A stretch of DNA of 64,000 bases. Origin: RYN-230 sp963837515. Its GTDB lineage: Bacteria; Actinomycetota; Actinomycetes; Streptosporangiales; Streptosporangiaceae. The notes beneath the pieces are model-generated. The model saw nothing but the letters and a program-made list of their open reading frames with translations. It was not told the DNA's origin and searched no databases. Positions 17,039 to 25,985 of this stretch are shown piece after piece. The stretch's first letter is position 1. Every line of letters begins with the position of its first letter. Where the stretch lies: the NCBI GenBank assembly GCA_963837515.1, contig CAWINT010000002.1:496001-560000 (forward strand). Reading direction: 5' to 3'. A program made the position numbers and the translations under genes.

Positions 17039-18184
17039 GTGAACTGGCGGCCCAGCTTCACCGTCCGGGGCCGGGCCGCGGTCGTGGTGGCCATCGGCCT
17101 GGCCGCCCTGCTCGTCACCGGCGTCGCGCTGGTCCCCATGGCGATGGTGGGGGGTGCCAGCCTGTTCCTGGCGGCCGGCGCGGGCTGCCCCAGCCCATCG
17201 GCCAGTGCCAGCCAGCCGGCCGCCACCACCGCCGCGAGCAACTCCATTCCGGCCAACTACCTCACCCTGTTCAAGCAGATCGGGGGGCAGTACGGGGTGC
17301 CGTGGGTGATCCTGGCCGGGATCGGCAAGGTCGAGAGCGACGACGGCCGGTCCACCCTGCCGGGCGTGCATTCCGGGCAGAACGGTTTTGGCGCGGCCGG
17401 GCCGATGCAGATCGGGATCGGCGGGGCGTCGAGCAACACCTGGGGCGGCGCCCCGGTGCACCCGGCCGCCGATGTGGTCAGCGGGGTGGCCACCGATGCC
17501 AACGGGGATGGCACCGCCAGCGTCTACGACCCGGCCGACGCCATCGCCGGCGCGGCCAAGTACCTGCTGCGCAACGGCGTCCTGACCAGCCCGGCCGGGG
17601 CCGTCTTCGCCTACAACCACCTGCAGTCCTACGTGCAGCAGGTGCTGCAGTGGGCCAGCGTGTACAGCCGCGGCGGGTACGTGCAGACCGACTCCAGCTC
17701 CACCGTGACCGCGCCGGAGTGCCTGACCAGCGTGACCACGGGCCGAGTGCCGAACCAGCTGGTGGCCAGCGTGATCAGCTTCGCCCGGTCGCAGCTGGGC
17801 AAGCCGTATCTGTGGGGCGGCACCGGCCCGGACGCGTTCGACTGCTCCGGGCTGGTGATGATGGCCTACCGGACGGCGGGGATCAGCATCCCGCGGACCT
17901 CCCAGCAGCAGTGGGCCTGGGGGCCGCAGATCCCGGCCAGCCAGGTGCAGCCCGGTGACCTCGTCTTCTTTGCTGGCTCGGACGGCACGACCAGCGCGCC
18001 CGGCCACGTTGGGCTGGTCATCGGCAAGCACACCATGATCGAGGCTTACGCCACCGGTTTCCCGATCCGGATCTCGTCTTTCGGCTCTCCGGGAGCGGCG
18101 GCCGGGGACGGGAACCCGGCCGGGTTCACCCGGCCGTGGGCGCACGCCGGGGTGACCCTGCCCCGCCCGCCGGCCAGCGGCTGA
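17039..18184 (+). CDS. Bifunctional transglycosylase-NlpC/P60 cell-wall hydrolase
   Basis: 381 residues from a GTG at 17039. After a membrane anchor (about 13-50) comes a lysozyme/SLT-like domain, IPANYLTLFKQIGGQYGVPWVILAGIGKVESDDGRS, with the catalytic Glu at about 99 and the AAGPMQIG motif. The C-terminal part is an NlpC/P60 C40 peptidase with Cys269 in DAFDCSGLVMMAY and His323 in PGHVGLVIG. This pairing is that of CwlT/TcpG-type enzymes which locally open peptidoglycan for conjugation machines. It closes the locus; the next gene starts after a 304-bp gap. Strong call for both enzyme domains. Confidence 0.88.
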   Translation: MNWRPSFTVRGRAAVVVAIGLAALLVTGVALVPMAMVGGASLFLAAGAGCPSPSASASQPAATTAASNSIPANYLTLFKQIGGQYGVPWVILAGIGKVESDDGRSTLPGVHSGQNGFGAAGPMQIGIGGASSNTWGGAPVHPAADVVSGVATDANGDGTASVYDPADAIAGAAKYLLRNGVLTSPAGAVFAYNHLQSYVQQVLQWASVYSRGGYVQTDSSSTVTAPECLTSVTTGRVPNQLVASVISFARSQLGKPYLWGGTGPDAFDCSGLVMMAYRTAGISIPRTSQQQWAWGPQIPASQVQPGDLVFFAGSDGTTSAPGHVGLVIGKHTMIEAYATGFPIRISSFGSPGAAAGDGNPAGFTRPWAHAGVTLPRPPASG

Positions 18185-18488
18185 ACCCGCCGCGAACACG
18201 CCCTGTTAGTATTGGTCTTACTCTTGGTGACTGACTGTGCGGCTTATCGGCACGCCACTCGTGGATGTGGCCCAGTATCAGGGATCTTGCCGGAGCCCCG
18301 GATCGGGTAGTGTGGCCATTCGCTCCACGCGGGGCAATGCTTCGGTGAGCGGTTGGGCCCGGGGGGGCGGCGGAACTGAGAGCCGGTGCCCGGGCGTTCC
18401 CAGGGCGGGGGGCGGTCGGCGGTGCGGTTCACCGCTGGTCCGGAACGCTGGCTGGCCACGGAACGTCCGCGCTGAGCGGGGAGCAGCG
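18185..18488. other. Intergenic region before the glycosyltransferase operon
   Basis: About 300 bp. An AT-richer stretch at 18205-18232 and the sequence TAGTGT near 18306 are possible promoter elements, but no well-spaced -35/-10 pair stands out. The open frame that runs through it upstream of 18489 has no ribosome-binding site and non-coding composition. GGGGAG at 18478-18483 fixes the glycosyltransferase start. Confidence 0.35.
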
Positions 18489-19280
18489 ATGAAACCTGAA
18501 GTGACCGTGGTGATACCGGTCTACAACGAGGGCGAGGCGATCATGCCCTGCCTCGACCGGATCCTGCGCGCGGTGACCTCGCCGTGCGAGATCCTGGTCG
18601 TCTACGACATGCCGGAAGACACCACGGTGCCCTACATCGAGAAGGCCAGCAAGGCCGACCCCCGGGTGCGGGGAGTGCTGAACGTGTACGGGCGCGGCCC
18701 GGCGAACGCCATCCGGTACGGCTTCGCGGAGGCGCAGTCCCCGGTCACGGTGGTCACCATGGCCGACGGCAGCGATGACCCGCGGCAGATCGACGAGCTG
18801 GCCCGGCTGGTGGAGCGGGGCGTGGTGGTCGCCGCCGCGTCCCGGTACATGCCCGGCGGCCAGCAGGTCGGCGGCCCGCGGGTCAAGCGCGCCCTGTCCC
18901 GCTGCGCGGGCCGGTCGCTGCACCTGCTGGCCCGGGTCGGCACCCGGGACGCCACCAACAGCTTCAAGGCGTACTCGACCGAGTTCGTCCGGGAGGCCGG
19001 TATCGACTCCCGCACCGGCTTCGAGATCGGCCTGGAACTGACCGTCAAGGCGACCAGGCTGCGGCGGCCGGTGGCGGAGATCCCCACCATCTGGCTGGAC
19101 CGTTCGCTGGGTGATTCCCGTTTCGAGCTGGTCCGCTGGCTACCCAGCTACCTGCGCTGGTACCGGTTCGCCTTTGGGCCCAGGCTCACCCTGGATCAGC
19201 TGGCCACACATCCTGAGGCCAGCCTGCCCGGGACGGCGCCGCAGCGGACGGGCGGCGACCAGCCCACCGCTGGCAACTGA
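18489..19280 (+). CDS. GT2-family glycosyltransferase (dolichyl-phosphate mannose synthase-like)
   Basis: 263 residues with a GT-A fold: TVVIPVYNEGEAIMPCLDRIL at the start, the DPM1-like MADGSDD acidic motif for metal and nucleotide, and a central block ATNSFKAYSTEFVREAGID typical of polyprenyl-phosphate glycosyltransferases. No C-terminal membrane helix is present, so it is probably soluble or peripheral. The start is set by GGGGAG five bases before ATG 18489. It heads an operon with the epimerase 63 bp downstream and the polytopic membrane protein. It probably transfers a sugar from NDP-sugar to a lipid carrier for a surface glycan. Confidence 0.85.
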   Translation: MKPEVTVVIPVYNEGEAIMPCLDRILRAVTSPCEILVVYDMPEDTTVPYIEKASKADPRVRGVLNVYGRGPANAIRYGFAEAQSPVTVVTMADGSDDPRQIDELARLVERGVVVAAASRYMPGGQQVGGPRVKRALSRCAGRSLHLLARVGTRDATNSFKAYSTEFVREAGIDSRTGFEIGLELTVKATRLRRPVAEIPTIWLDRSLGDSRFELVRWLPSYLRWYRFAFGPRLTLDQLATHPEASLPGTAPQRTGGDQPTAGN

Positions 19281-19343
19281 ACCAGGCCGCCGGGCGCGAC
19301 CAGCCCGCGGCCGGCAACTGAGACAAGGAACGAGGAGCAGTTC

Positions 19344-20369
19344 GTGGTTAAGGTTCTGGTCACCGGATCGGCCGGCTTCATCGGCGGCTACGTGGTCCAG
19401 GAGTTGCTCGAGGCCGGCCACACCGTGGTCGGGCTGGACAACTTCTCCAAGTACGGCCCGGTGAAGCACAGCTACGACGACCATCCGAACTACCGGTTCG
19501 TCGAGGGCGACGCACGCGACGTCGGGCTGGTGACCGAGCTGCTGGACGGTTGCGACCACTTCATCGCGGGCGCCGCGATGATCGGCGGGATCTCCTACTT
19601 CCACGCCTACCCTTACGACCTGCTGGCCACCAACGAGCGGATCATGACGGCCAGCTGCGACGCCGCGCTGGCCGCCTACCGGGCCGGCGCGCTGCAGAAG
19701 ATGACCTACGTCAGCTCGTCCATGGTCTACGAGAGCACTGACCACTGGCCGTCTGCGGAGGGCGATGAGCGGCGCATCCCGCCGCCGCTTTCCTCCTACG
19801 GCTTCCAGAAGCTGGCGGTTGAGTACTACGCCCGGGCGGCCTGGGACCAGTACCGGCTGCCGTACACCATTCTGCGCCCGTTCAACTGCGTCGGGGTGGG
19901 CGAGGGGCGGGCGCTCGGCGAGGTCGAGGTGCTCTCCGGCAACGTCAAGCTGGCCATGTCACACGTCGTCCCGGATCTTGTGCAGAAAGTGCTGAAGGGC
20001 CAGGACCCGCTGCATATCCTCGGTGAGGGAAACCAGGTACGGCACTACACCTACGGTGGTGACCTGGCCAGGGGCATCGTGACCACGCTGCTGCACCCGG
20101 ACGCGGTGAACGAGGACTTCAACCTGTCCACGGTCCAGTCCACCACCGTGGCCGAGCTGGCCGGGGTCATCTGGCGCAAGATCAAGGGGCCCGGGGTACC
20201 GCTCCGCCTGGTGTCGGACCAGCCCTACGAGCACGACGTGCAGAAGCGGGTGCCGGACGTGGCGAAGGCCGAGCGGGTACTCGGGTTCGAGGCGACCACC
20301 ACCCTCGAGGAGATGCTGGACGAGGTGATCCCCTGGATCGAGCAGGCGGTCCGGGAAGGTCGCCTGTAA
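19344..20369 (+). CDS. NAD-dependent epimerase/dehydratase
   Basis: 341 residues, extended SDR family. The Rossmann motif VLVTGSAGFIGGYV is at 4-17, VSSSMVYES holds the catalytic Ser region, and the active-site YGFQK supplies Tyr and Lys. The central HYTYGGDLARGIV and the C-terminal VLGFEATTTLEEML are typical of NDP-sugar 4-epimerases or 4,6-dehydratases. GTG start at 19344 with GAGGAG seven bases upstream. It is flanked by a glycosyltransferase and a glycan membrane protein, so it most likely makes the NDP-sugar used there. The exact sugar is unknown. Confidence 0.88.
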   Translation: MVKVLVTGSAGFIGGYVVQELLEAGHTVVGLDNFSKYGPVKHSYDDHPNYRFVEGDARDVGLVTELLDGCDHFIAGAAMIGGISYFHAYPYDLLATNERIMTASCDAALAAYRAGALQKMTYVSSSMVYESTDHWPSAEGDERRIPPPLSSYGFQKLAVEYYARAAWDQYRLPYTILRPFNCVGVGEGRALGEVEVLSGNVKLAMSHVVPDLVQKVLKGQDPLHILGEGNQVRHYTYGGDLARGIVTTLLHPDAVNEDFNLSTVQSTTVAELAGVIWRKIKGPGVPLRLVSDQPYEHDVQKRVPDVAKAERVLGFEATTTLEEMLDEVIPWIEQAVREGRL

Positions 20370-20427
20370 CCCCCGGCGTCGGCCCAGCCCAGGCCGGTGA
20401 TCCGGCCCAGGCCGACGAGGAGAGCGG

Positions 20428-22362
20428 ATGGATGCAGCGGGTCGGCGGGGGAAGGGCACTGCGGCGGCCGCGCCGGGGATTGACCACCAGAAGCTGACGG
20501 GCCCGAGACACGCGGCGCGGCCGGCTGGCCCGCCACCCGGCCGGGGGACGGGCAGCAGCACCAGGGGTCCCGGCGTGCTGGCCGGGCACCCGGTCCGCCA
20601 GCACCTGCTGGTACTGGCCGGCTTCCTGCTGGCCGGCATCGCGGTCAGCTGGCCCCGGGCCAGCTACCTGGTGACCGGGAAGCTCCCAGCCACCAGGGAC
20701 GCCGGCGCCTACGTGTGGGGCTTCTGGTGGGTCGCCCGCCAGGCCGTGCACCTGGGCGATCCGTGGTTCACCCGTGCCATCGCCGCCCCGGTGGGCGCCC
20801 AGCTCGGCCTGCATGCCCTGATGCCCCTGCCGGATCTGCTGCTGTCGCCCGTCACGGCGGTGTCCGGGCCGAGCGCGGCGTACAACCTGCTGTCGGCGCT
20901 GATGCCCGGGCTGATGGGCTACGCGATGTACCGGGCCGCCCGGCTGTGGCTGCCCTCGCAGACCGGGGCGATCGCGGCCGGGGCCTTCTTCGGGCTGTCC
21001 GCCATGCTGGTCTGGCGGTCCTGGTACCACCTGAACCTGGCCGCGGGCGCGCTGTTCCTGCCGATCGCGCTGGAGGCCGCGCTCCGGCTGACCCGGCGGC
21101 CGGGCTGGCGCAGCGCGGCGGTCCTGGGCGTGGTGCTGGCCGCCGCTGTGCTCACCGACCAGGAAATCTCCCTCCTGGTGATCATCCTGGCCCTGCTCAC
21201 CGTGGCGGCCTGGCTGGCCCGGCCGCCTTACCAGCTGCGCAAGCTGGGCCCGGTCGCGCTGGCCGGGGTGGTCGCCGTGGTCCTGGCCAGCCCGCAGCTG
21301 CTGGCCATCTACCACCAGCTCAAGGCGGGCGGCCTCGGCTCCCCGCCGGGCAGCCTGATGAAGTCCTACCGCAACTATTCCAGCTCGCTGCCGTCCATGT
21401 TCGCCCCCTCGCCGCGGGTCAGCCAGCTCGGCCTGGGCGGGATCGGCTTCATCTTCCATGGCCCGGTCACCGACGGGGTCCCCGACTTCGGCCTGGTGCT
21501 CACCGCCGCCGCGCTGGCCGGGCTGGCGCTTTCCTGGCGCCGCGGCTCGGCCTGGCTGCTGGCGGCGCTCTGGCTGGCGTGCGCCGCGCTGGCCCTGGGC
21601 CCGGTGCTGCGGGTCGGCAGCCACCTGCTGATCCCGGCACCGCAGCAGGTGGACAACTGGCGGCTGTCCGGGCTGATGCCGTTCACCTGGTTCGCCAAGG
21701 TCCCCGGCCTGTCCGGGTTCCGTGAACCGGACCGGATGCTGATGCTCGGCATGGTCCCGGCGGCGCTACTGGCCGGGGCGCTGGCCGACTGGCTGCGCCG
21801 GCGCGCCAGGATGGCCGTCGCCGTCCCGGTCATCGCGGTGATCGGCGTCCTCGGCGCGGCGGAGGCAGGCTGGGACGGCAACAAGTACATCGGCACCGTG
21901 CCGACCGCGCTGCCGGCCCTGGACCGCCCGATCGCCGCCGACCATTCCCGCTCGATCGTGGTCAACGTGCCGTTCGGCATCCGCGGTGGCACCTACATCT
22001 ACGGTGGCGCCTTCGACCCGGACGCGCAGGTCCTGGCGACCGCCGACGGGCATCCCCGGGCGGTCGGCTACATCTCCCGGGTGCCGCTGCCGACCATCGA
22101 CGCCATCGGCCGGCACGCGTTCTACGGCCGCCTCGTCGCCGCGCAGCGCCGGGAGCACAACAGCCCGCTCGAGTTCGCGGCCGCCCGGCGCGACCTGGGC
22201 CACCTGGACATCGGCTGGATCATCGTGTGGGACCGGTGGGCCCCGGCCAACGACCACGTCGCCAAGTACCTGCACGCGCTCGGCTTCCACGTCGCCTACC
22301 GCGCCGACGGCGCCACCGTCTGGCGCCACCGGCCGCGCGGTCACCGGGGCAGCGCGTCGTGA
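20428..22362 (+). CDS. Polytopic membrane protein, GT-C-like
   Basis: 644 residues. After a disordered N-terminus of about 50 residues there are around eleven transmembrane helices, beginning HLLVLAGFLLAGIAVSW; the segment TGKLPATRDAGAYVWGFWWV follows the first helix, where GT-C enzymes carry their acidic catalytic loop, and DQEISLLVIILAL is another charged-loop region. The C-terminal 130 residues form an extracytoplasmic domain. The layout is that of GT-C or YfhO-like glycosyltransferases that use lipid-linked sugars outside the membrane. It is third in the operon and convergent with cphA after only 7 bp. Catalytic identity is inferred from topology only. Confidence 0.7.
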   Translation: MDAAGRRGKGTAAAAPGIDHQKLTGPRHAARPAGPPPGRGTGSSTRGPGVLAGHPVRQHLLVLAGFLLAGIAVSWPRASYLVTGKLPATRDAGAYVWGFWWVARQAVHLGDPWFTRAIAAPVGAQLGLHALMPLPDLLLSPVTAVSGPSAAYNLLSALMPGLMGYAMYRAARLWLPSQTGAIAAGAFFGLSAMLVWRSWYHLNLAAGALFLPIALEAALRLTRRPGWRSAAVLGVVLAAAVLTDQEISLLVIILALLTVAAWLARPPYQLRKLGPVALAGVVAVVLASPQLLAIYHQLKAGGLGSPPGSLMKSYRNYSSSLPSMFAPSPRVSQLGLGGIGFIFHGPVTDGVPDFGLVLTAAALAGLALSWRRGSAWLLAALWLACAALALGPVLRVGSHLLIPAPQQVDNWRLSGLMPFTWFAKVPGLSGFREPDRMLMLGMVPAALLAGALADWLRRRARMAVAVPVIAVIGVLGAAEAGWDGNKYIGTVPTALPALDRPIAADHSRSIVVNVPFGIRGGTYIYGGAFDPDAQVLATADGHPRAVGYISRVPLPTIDAIGRHAFYGRLVAAQRREHNSPLEFAAARRDLGHLDIGWIIVWDRWAPANDHVAKYLHALGFHVAYRADGATVWRHRPRGHRGSAS

Positions 22363-22369
22363 CGCTGGC

Positions 22370-25000
22370 TCAGCCCGGTTCCGCGCCCAGGGATTCGAGC
22401 AGCGCCTGGACCGGGCCGAGCTTCTCGTAGGTGAACAGGACCGGGTCGCCGGGGCCGGCCAGGGCGAGCGCGGCGCGCAGCGCCGCCTCCGGTCCGTCGG
22501 CCGCCAGCACCTGGATCCCCGGCCGGCGGCGGGCCAGCGCCCCGCTGACCAGCTGGGTCATCTCGCCCGCGCGGCGGCCGCGCCGGTCGCTGTCCTCGTA
22601 CACGACGACCCGGCCGCACCAGTCCGCCACGCTGGCCGCCGTCTCGGCGATCAGGTCGTCCCGGCGGTCCCCGGGCAGCGTGATCGCCGCCACCGGCTCG
22701 CCGGCCCAGGCCGCCCGCAGCAGCCGGCCCATGGCGGTCAGCGCCGCCGGGTTATGCCCGTAGTCGACCAGGACCGGCACCCCGCCGACCCGGTGCAGGT
22801 TCCCGCGGCCCGGGTTCGCCTCGGCCCCGGCGAAGGTGGCCAGGCCACGCCGGATGTCCTTGACGCTCACCCCCAGTGCCCGGCAGGCGGCCGCCGCGGC
22901 CAGCGCGTTGGCCACCAGGTGGGCCGCGGACCCGCCGAACGACCCGGGCAGCTCGTCCACGCTGAGCAGCACCGTCTGCTCCGCGCCGCGCAGCTCCATC
23001 AGGTGGCCGCCGTCCAGCACGCAGGCGGTCCCGCCGGTCATCCGGTGGGCCAGCACGACCGGGTTGTCCGTGGCCAGGCTGACGTAGCGGAGCACCGGGT
23101 TCCGCGCCCGGACGGCGGGCCGCCGGGCCAGCCCGGCGGCCCGTGGGTCGTCGGCGTTCAGCACCAGGGTGCCGCCGCGCTGGATCTCCTCGGCGACCAG
23201 CGCCTTGACGTCGGTCAGGTCGTCGATGTCCTCGATCCCGTCACAGCCGAGGTGGTCCGCGGTGATGTTGGTGATCACCGCCACGTCGGCCCGGTCGTAG
23301 CCCAGGCCGCGGCGGACGATCCCGCCGCGGGCCGTCTCCAGCACGGCCGCCTCCACCGCCGGGTCGTCCAGCACCATCTCGGCCGACAGCGGCCCCGAGG
23401 CATCGGCCGCGTGTACCAGCCGCCCGGCGGAGTACACCCCGTCCGTGGTCGACATCCCGACGGCCAGCCCGGCCTGCCCCAGGACGTGCCCGATCATCCG
23501 GACCGTGGTGGTCTTGCCGTTGGTCCCGGTCACCGCGACCACCGGGATCCGGGCCGGGGCGCCCGGCGGGTACAGCCGGTCGATGATGGCCCCGGCCACG
23601 TCCCGGGGGCGCCCCACACTCGGCTCCAGGTGCATCCGCAGCCCGGGGCAGGCGTTCAGCTCGATCACCGCGCCGCCGTGGGCGTCCAGCGGCGCCGCGA
23701 TGTCGGCCAGCCGCAGGTCGATGCCGCACACGTCCAGCCCGGCGGCCGCGGCGGCGCGGCAGCACATCGCCGCCACCGACGGGTGCACCTCGTCGGTCAC
23801 GTCGGCCGCGGTCCCGCCGGTGGACAGGTTGGCGTTGCGGCGCAGCGTCACCACCTGGGCCACGGCCGGCACCGACCCCGGGTGCAGCCCGCTCGCGGCC
23901 AGGTGGGTCAGGGCGTGGTCGTCGAACGCGATCCTGGTCAGCGGTAGCGCGTGCCCCTCGCCGCGCCGCGGGTCGGCGTTGGCCTCCCGGACCAGCGCCT
24001 CGATGTCGCGCCGGCCGTCCCCGGTCACCGACGCCGGGCGGAGCCGCGCGGCGGCGATCATCCGGCCGTCCACCACGAGTACCCGGTAGTCGGTGCCCGG
24101 GATATAAGCCTCAACGATGGCCCCGGGGCAGCCGGCACTCGCCTGCTGGTAGGCCTCAGCGGCCTGGGCGGCGGAGGTCACCCCCACGGTGATGTTCGAG
24201 CCGTGGTTCCCGGTCTGCGGCTTGATCACCACCGGGCCGCCGACCGCGGCCAGCGCCTCGGCGGCCTCGGCGGCGGACGCCGCGACCCGCCCCGGCGGGA
24301 CCGGGATTCCCGCGCCGGCCAGCAGCTCCTTGGTGAGCACCTTGTCCGCGGCGATGTCCACGCCGACGGCCGAGGTCCGGTCGGTGAGCGCGGCCCACAC
24401 CAGCCGCCGGTGACAGCCGTAGCCCAGGCGCAGCAGGCTCAGCGCCCTGGCCCGGCGGACCGGGATGCCGCGCGACCGCGCCGCCGCGGCCAGGGCCGCG
24501 GTGCTGACCCCGAGCCGGTCACCGGCGACGGCCCTCTTCAGCGCGGCGAGCGGGGCATCGAGCGGGACGGGCCGTTCGGCCAGCAGGTTTTCGATCACAC
24601 CGATGGCGAGAGTGAGCAGGTCACGCGGGACCGCGGAGTCGGGCGGCTCGTCCCGGGAACACTCCATGACGACGTCGTACCGGCCGTCGGCGCCGGCCCA
24701 GACGGTGCGGCCGAAGTTCACCTCCCGGCCGGCCAGCGCGGACAGTTCCAGCGCGACGTGCTCGGCGACGTGGCCGAAATAGGTGCCACGGGCCATCGCG
24801 GCCAGGAAGCCGCCGGGCCGCCCGGCCGCGCAGTGATGCCCGGCCAGGCCGGGCAGCAGCGCGGTGAGCCGGTCCGCGAAGCCGGGGCAGCCGGAGGTCT
24901 CCTGCCCGGTCAGCCCGTCCAGTTCCAGCCGGGCCACGGTGACCGGGCGGGACGTGTAGATGTTCGGCCCGCACATCCGGCGGATGTCGGTGAGGCGCAC
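22370..25000 (-). CDS. cphA: Cyanophycin synthetase
   Basis: 876 residues, the usual CphA length, from a GTG at 25000. An N-terminal region with RMCGPNIYTSRPV leads into an ATP-grasp domain (about 160-470; VVIKPQTGNHGSNITVGVT, and IELNACPGLRMHL), then a Mur-ligase-like domain with P-loop GTNGKTTT at 492-499 and TNITADHLG. CphA polymerises Asp and Arg into multi-L-arginyl-poly-L-aspartate, a nitrogen reserve, using one ATP site for each amino acid. It lies 75 bp downstream of cyanophycinase on the same strand, so the synthesis and breakdown genes form one operon. All key motifs are intact. Cyanophycin genes are scattered among actinobacteria, so this pair may be a lineage-specific trait. Confidence 0.95.
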   Translation of the reverse strand: MRLTDIRRMCGPNIYTSRPVTVARLELDGLTGQETSGCPGFADRLTALLPGLAGHHCAAGRPGGFLAAMARGTYFGHVAEHVALELSALAGREVNFGRTVWAGADGRYDVVMECSRDEPPDSAVPRDLLTLAIGVIENLLAERPVPLDAPLAALKRAVAGDRLGVSTAALAAAARSRGIPVRRARALSLLRLGYGCHRRLVWAALTDRTSAVGVDIAADKVLTKELLAGAGIPVPPGRVAASAAEAAEALAAVGGPVVIKPQTGNHGSNITVGVTSAAQAAEAYQQASAGCPGAIVEAYIPGTDYRVLVVDGRMIAAARLRPASVTGDGRRDIEALVREANADPRRGEGHALPLTRIAFDDHALTHLAASGLHPGSVPAVAQVVTLRRNANLSTGGTAADVTDEVHPSVAAMCCRAAAAAGLDVCGIDLRLADIAAPLDAHGGAVIELNACPGLRMHLEPSVGRPRDVAGAIIDRLYPPGAPARIPVVAVTGTNGKTTTVRMIGHVLGQAGLAVGMSTTDGVYSAGRLVHAADASGPLSAEMVLDDPAVEAAVLETARGGIVRRGLGYDRADVAVITNITADHLGCDGIEDIDDLTDVKALVAEEIQRGGTLVLNADDPRAAGLARRPAVRARNPVLRYVSLATDNPVVLAHRMTGGTACVLDGGHLMELRGAEQTVLLSVDELPGSFGGSAAHLVANALAAAAACRALGVSVKDIRRGLATFAGAEANPGRGNLHRVGGVPVLVDYGHNPAALTAMGRLLRAAWAGEPVAAITLPGDRRDDLIAETAASVADWCGRVVVYEDSDRRGRRAGEMTQLVSGALARRRPGIQVLAADGPEAALRAALALAGPGDPVLFTYEKLGPVQALLESLGAEPG

Positions 25001-25075
25001 GCGTGCTCCCTCGGTCAGGCGTCCTGGCGGGGGCTCAGGTGGGCGGTTGAGGCCGGGCGGCCGTGATGAGCTGGC

Positions 25076-25900
25076 TCAGTAGCGGTTGTGCGCCGGGCCG
25101 ATGGCCGGCGCTCGTTGCGCGATGTCGAACACGCACCCGGCGGGCATCAGATGCAGCCGGACGTCGAACAGGGTGATCGGGTCGCAGTCACCGGCCGCGT
25201 GCACCACGGTCAACTGCTCGGCGTCCACGACCGTGGCCACCCCGCTGCCGAGCACCTCGAAGCGGTCCCCGGTGACGCAGATGGCGGTGTTCTCGTCGAT
25301 GCCCACCCCGAGGTGCTCCGGGTCGAGTGCCACCGCGCTCAGCAGCCGGGGGAGCCGGCCCCGCTCGGCGAAGTGCATGTCGATGAGCAGGCTCGGCAGC
25401 AGGCCCAGGCCGGGGCCGGTGCGCACGGTGGCGGCCGACACATCGGGGCCCTCGCCGCCGAGGATCATCGTCCGGCCGAGCGCGGTCGCGCCCGCGCTGG
25501 TGCCCGCGACGACCAGGCCCTGGCGCAGCTGCTCGCGGAGGATGTCGTTGACCGCCGAGCCGACCAGGGCCAGGATGCGGGACTGGTCGCCGCCGGTGAA
25601 GAACACCCCGGTACTGGCGCGCAGCATGGCCGCTGCGGACGGCGAGTCGGCGTCCGCCCGGCCGCGGAGCCGAAGTTCGGTGATGTGCTCCACGCCGAGC
25701 TTGCGGAACACCTGCTCGTACTCGGCGTGCACCTCGTCGGGCACGCCCGCCGCCGTGGTGACCAGGGTGATCCGCGCCTGGCTGGCACCGCACGCCTCGA
25801 CGAACCGTTCCAGCACCCCGGTACCGCAGCACCGGTCCTCGCCGCCGCCGATGATCAGCAGCCGGCCGGGCTGAACCCCGTCGTCCGCGTGCTCCTCCAC
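25076..25900 (-). CDS. cphB: Cyanophycinase
   Basis: 274 residues of the peptidase S51-like family. LLIIGGGEDRC starts the fold, the nucleophile elbow GTSAGAT puts the catalytic Ser at 135, and FTGGDQSRIL and DIDENTA-like (GIDENTAI) segments match cyanophycinase. It hydrolyses cyanophycin to beta-Asp-Arg dipeptides inside the cell. First gene of the cphBA operon. A 19-bp palindromic site (25929-25947) lies just upstream of its start. The synthetase and hydrolase together are expected to allow reversible nitrogen storage. Confidence 0.95.
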   Translation of the reverse strand: MEEHADDGVQPGRLLIIGGGEDRCCGTGVLERFVEACGASQARITLVTTAAGVPDEVHAEYEQVFRKLGVEHITELRLRGRADADSPSAAAMLRASTGVFFTGGDQSRILALVGSAVNDILREQLRQGLVVAGTSAGATALGRTMILGGEGPDVSAATVRTGPGLGLLPSLLIDMHFAERGRLPRLLSAVALDPEHLGVGIDENTAICVTGDRFEVLGSGVATVVDAEQLTVVHAAGDCDPITLFDVRLHLMPAGCVFDIAQRAPAIGPAHNRY

Positions 25901-25928
25901 GGTGGGCTTGTTACCCTGCGTAGCCGCT

Positions 25929-25947
25929 TGTGAACCATACGTTCACA
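25929..25947. promoter_or_regulatory. Palindromic operator candidate upstream of cphBA
   Basis: TGTGAAC, five bases CATAC, GTTCACA: a perfect 7-bp inverted repeat, 28 bp upstream of the cphB start and downstream of the preceding gene's stop. It lies in a local AT-rich patch where the cphBA promoter should be. The symmetry suits a dimeric repressor such as a GntR-, Crp- or TetR-type protein; which one is unknown. Confidence 0.5.
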
Positions 25948-25985
25948 TTTCCCGCTGCCTCCGGGGGCTGCTCGCGGGAGCCGGG

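Noticed and set aside
6190..18184. Secretion-like locus as part of an integrative conjugative element
   Set aside because: No integrase, tRNA target, direct-repeat ends, relaxase or replication gene is visible on either side within the window; kept instead as an open finding.
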